In this document: positions 63,201-64,000 of the stretch, piece by piece
Numbering within the stretch: the first letter of the stretch is position 1
How the letters are laid out: each line of letters begins with the position of its first letter
Assembly (NCBI RefSeq): GCF_006783905.1
Contig: NZ_VFPE01000001.1
Coordinates: forward strand, 930,001 to 994,000
DNA: 64,000 nt
Source: Microbacterium kyungheense
GTDB taxonomy: Bacteria > Actinomycetota > Actinomycetes > Actinomycetales > Microbacteriaceae
Direction of reading: 5' to 3'
Program-made: the position numbers and the translations under genes
The notes under the pieces: generated by a model
Told to the model about the DNA's origin: nothing
Database searches by the model: none
Seen by the model: the letters and a program-made list of their open reading frames with translations, nothing else

Positions 63201-64000
63201 GCGGGCGCGCGTGACGAGGTCCTCGTACGTGGTGAGGTACTCGTTGAACGTCAGCTGCTCGGCGCGCTTGATGCTCGGCACGAGCAGTGCGCGGGTGCCG
63301 TCGGGCTTGGGCAGGTCGATCGCGATGCCCAGGTTGACGTGCGCGGGCGCCACCACCGACGGCTTGCCGTCGATCTCGGCGTAGAACACGTTCTGGCTCG
63401 GGAACTCCTTGAGCGCCTGGATGAGCGCCCAGCCGATCAGGTGCGTGAAGCTGACCTTGCCGCCGCGGCTGCGGGCCATGTGGTTGTTGATGACGATGCG
63501 GTTGTCGATCATCAGCTTCGCCGGCACCGTGCGCACGCTCGTCGCGGTGGGGACCGTGAGCGACTCGTCCATGTTGGCGGCGAGCGTCTTGGGCATGCCG
63601 CGCAGCGGCGTGACGACGTCGGCCTCCGGGGCGGGGGCGTCAGCCGAGGACGGCTGCGCCTTGGGCGCCTGCGCCGGGATCGGCTGCGGCGCCGCCGGGC
63701 GGGCGGTGGTGCGGGCCACGGGCTGTGCGCCGATCACGGGGATCGGGGCGGTCACCGGTCGCGGCTCGGCGGACGCGGGCTGCGTCGTGGCCGGGGGCGT
63801 CGCCTCCGAGGCCGGTGCGGCGGCCGGTGCCGCCGCCGCAGCGGGAGCCGCTGCCGCCGTTCCGTCGGCGGGGTGGTAGGCCTCGAGGACGGGCCACCAC
63901 GCCTTGTCGACGGAGTTCTTGTCGATCTTGAACTGCTCGTACAGCTCCTCGACGAGCCACTCGTTGGCTCCGAACTCACCTTCGTTCGAAACCCCGACGC
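60279..64000 (-). CDS. kgd: Multifunctional 2-oxoglutarate decarboxylase/dehydrogenase (Kgd/SucA), cut at the window edge
   Basis: At least 1239 residues are visible; the frame runs off the right edge, so the first few residues are missing. The actinobacterial Kgd plan is clear: the E1o N-terminal segment (GANEWLVEELYEQFKIDKNSVDKAWWPVLEAYHP), a Pro/Ala linker, a built-in E2o-type succinyltransferase domain (ARSRGGKVSFTHLIGWALIQAL; STYDHRVIQGAGSGEFL), then the thiamine-diphosphate E1o domain with GMAHRGRLNVLTNI, HGDAAFAGQGVVFETLQ, VNNQVGFTT and RRRGHNEGDDPSMTQP. It links 2-oxoglutarate to succinyl-CoA with Lpd and DlaT-type E2p partners, or to succinic semialdehyde. GarA-type control is known in the family but not visible here. 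Confidence 0.97.
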   Translation of the reverse strand, partial: VGVSNEGEFGANEWLVEELYEQFKIDKNSVDKAWWPVLEAYHPADGTAAAAPAAAAAPAAAPASEATPPATTQPASAEPRPVTAPIPVIGAQPVARTTARPAAPQPIPAQAPKAQPSSADAPAPEADVVTPLRGMPKTLAANMDESLTVPTATSVRTVPAKLMIDNRIVINNHMARSRGGKVSFTHLIGWALIQALKEFPSQNVFYAEIDGKPSVVAPAHVNLGIAIDLPKPDGTRALLVPSIKRAEQLTFNEYLTTYEDLVTRARNNKLTAADFQGTTLSLTNPGGIGTVHSVPRLMKGQGCIVGAGALEYPAEFQGASDKTLNELAIGKTITLTSTYDHRVIQGAGSGEFLKKVHELLIGQRGFYEDIFAALRIPYAPIHWAADINVDLAERVDKQARVQELINSFRVRGHLMADIDPLEYVQRTHPDLEIESHGLTFWDLDREFVTGGFGGKRQMKLRDILGVLRDSYCRTIGIEYMHIQDPGQRAWFQENVEVKYQKPGHDEQLRILDKLNQAEAFETFLQTKYVGQKRFSLEGGESLIPLLDEILQGAAEAGLDGAAIGMAHRGRLNVLTNIAGKTYSQIFREFEGSVAIGSKSGSGDVKYHLGTEGTFVADNQSELPVYLAANPSHLETVDGVLEGIVRAKQDRKPIGTFTWLPILVHGDAAFAGQGVVFETLQMSQLRGYRTGGTVHVVVNNQVGFTTTPTDARTSVYATDVAKTIQAPIFHVNGDDPEAVTRVAQLAFAYRERFHRDVVVDLVCYRRRGHNEGDDPSMTQPLMTNLIEAKRSVRRLYTEALVGRGDITEEEYEKAKQDFQNRLEIAFAETHAAETGSSPVVVPDAAATEPATGEPETTGVSREAINLIGDTFVNKPEGFTVHTKLQQLLDKRLDMSRNGSIDWGFGELLAFGSLLLEKTNVRLAGQDSRRGTFVQRHAVLHDRANGQEWIPLTNLSEDQGRFYVYDSLLSEYAAMAFEYGYSVERADSLVLWEAQFGDFANGAQSVIDEFISSADQKWGQQSSVVLLLPHGYEGQGPDHSSARIERYLQLCAQENMTVARPSTPASYFHLLRRQAYARPRRPLVVFTPKAMLRLRGATSPVEDFLTGRFEPVLDDNRGVDKSAVKRVLLHAGKIHWDLRAELDKNSNPAVALVRLEQYYPAPIEELNAVIDSYPNAELVWVQDEPENQGAWPFIALEVVKHLNGRTISRISRASAASTATGSPKVHAAEQAAILQEALTVS

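Overview
The window is about 70% GC, with dense, mostly short-spaced genes, many GTG starts and many start codons lying directly downstream of a -10 box. Gene content and order point to an actinobacterium of the Microbacteriaceae (Microbacterium-like): sahH, mtrA-mtrB-lpqB-comFC-hpf, secA, pdtaS, whiB1, rsgA, aroA and sigR/rsrA follow the order known from the Mycobacterium tuberculosis Rv3248c-Rv3217c region. I support 55 complete protein genes and one gene cut by the right edge. No tRNA, rRNA, insertion sequence or CRISPR array was found.

Layout. 0-2.3 kb: zincin-like protein, DUF3499 protein and S-adenosylhomocysteine hydrolase. 2.3-13.8 kb: the RDD/SpoIIM/DUF58/MoxR/DUF4350/DUF4129 membrane-protein cluster, interrupted between the convergent spoIIM and DUF58 genes by a furA-katG oxidative-stress operon and an aquaporin gene. 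14.0-19.7 kb: mtrA-mtrB-lpqB (cell-envelope two-component system with its lipoprotein), comFC and hibernation factor hpf. 19.7-35.1 kb: an accessory stretch separating hpf from secA, with two locally regulated gene pairs (GntR/amidohydrolase, TetR/DUF1772), a coiled-coil protein, two long repeat-filled non-coding regions, a DEAD-box RNA helicase and a six-gene operon of two FtsX-type ABC systems with a PadR regulator. 35.1-45.3 kb: secA, an AlaA-like aminotransferase, small conserved proteins (one with two Sm/Hfq-like repeats), an orphan CpaB/CpaE-like pair, histidine kinase PdtaS and WhiB1. 45.5-51.2 kb: Bcp peroxiredoxin, a SnoaL/TetR pair, rsgA, aroA and the thiol-stress sigma/anti-sigma pair. 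51.2-64 kb: a large LuxR ATPase regulator, a DUF4242 pair, a lipid-kinase/AGPS-like/GlpD group, an APC transporter and the multifunctional 2-oxoglutarate decarboxylase/dehydrogenase Kgd.

The genes mostly form small functional sets: redox defence (furA-katG, bcp, sigR-rsrA, whiB1), envelope homeostasis (mtrAB-lpqB, MoxR cluster, secA, ABC operon) and lipid/central metabolism (glpD, AGPS-like, lipid kinase, kgd). The most unusual signals are non-coding: six 14-bp palindromes at 23246-23523, a GC-rich tandem repeat at 25019-25345, two hairpin repeats at about 38.0 and 44.9 kb, a strongly over-used GGATGCC word, and a regular leaderless-promoter geometry at about 20 genes.
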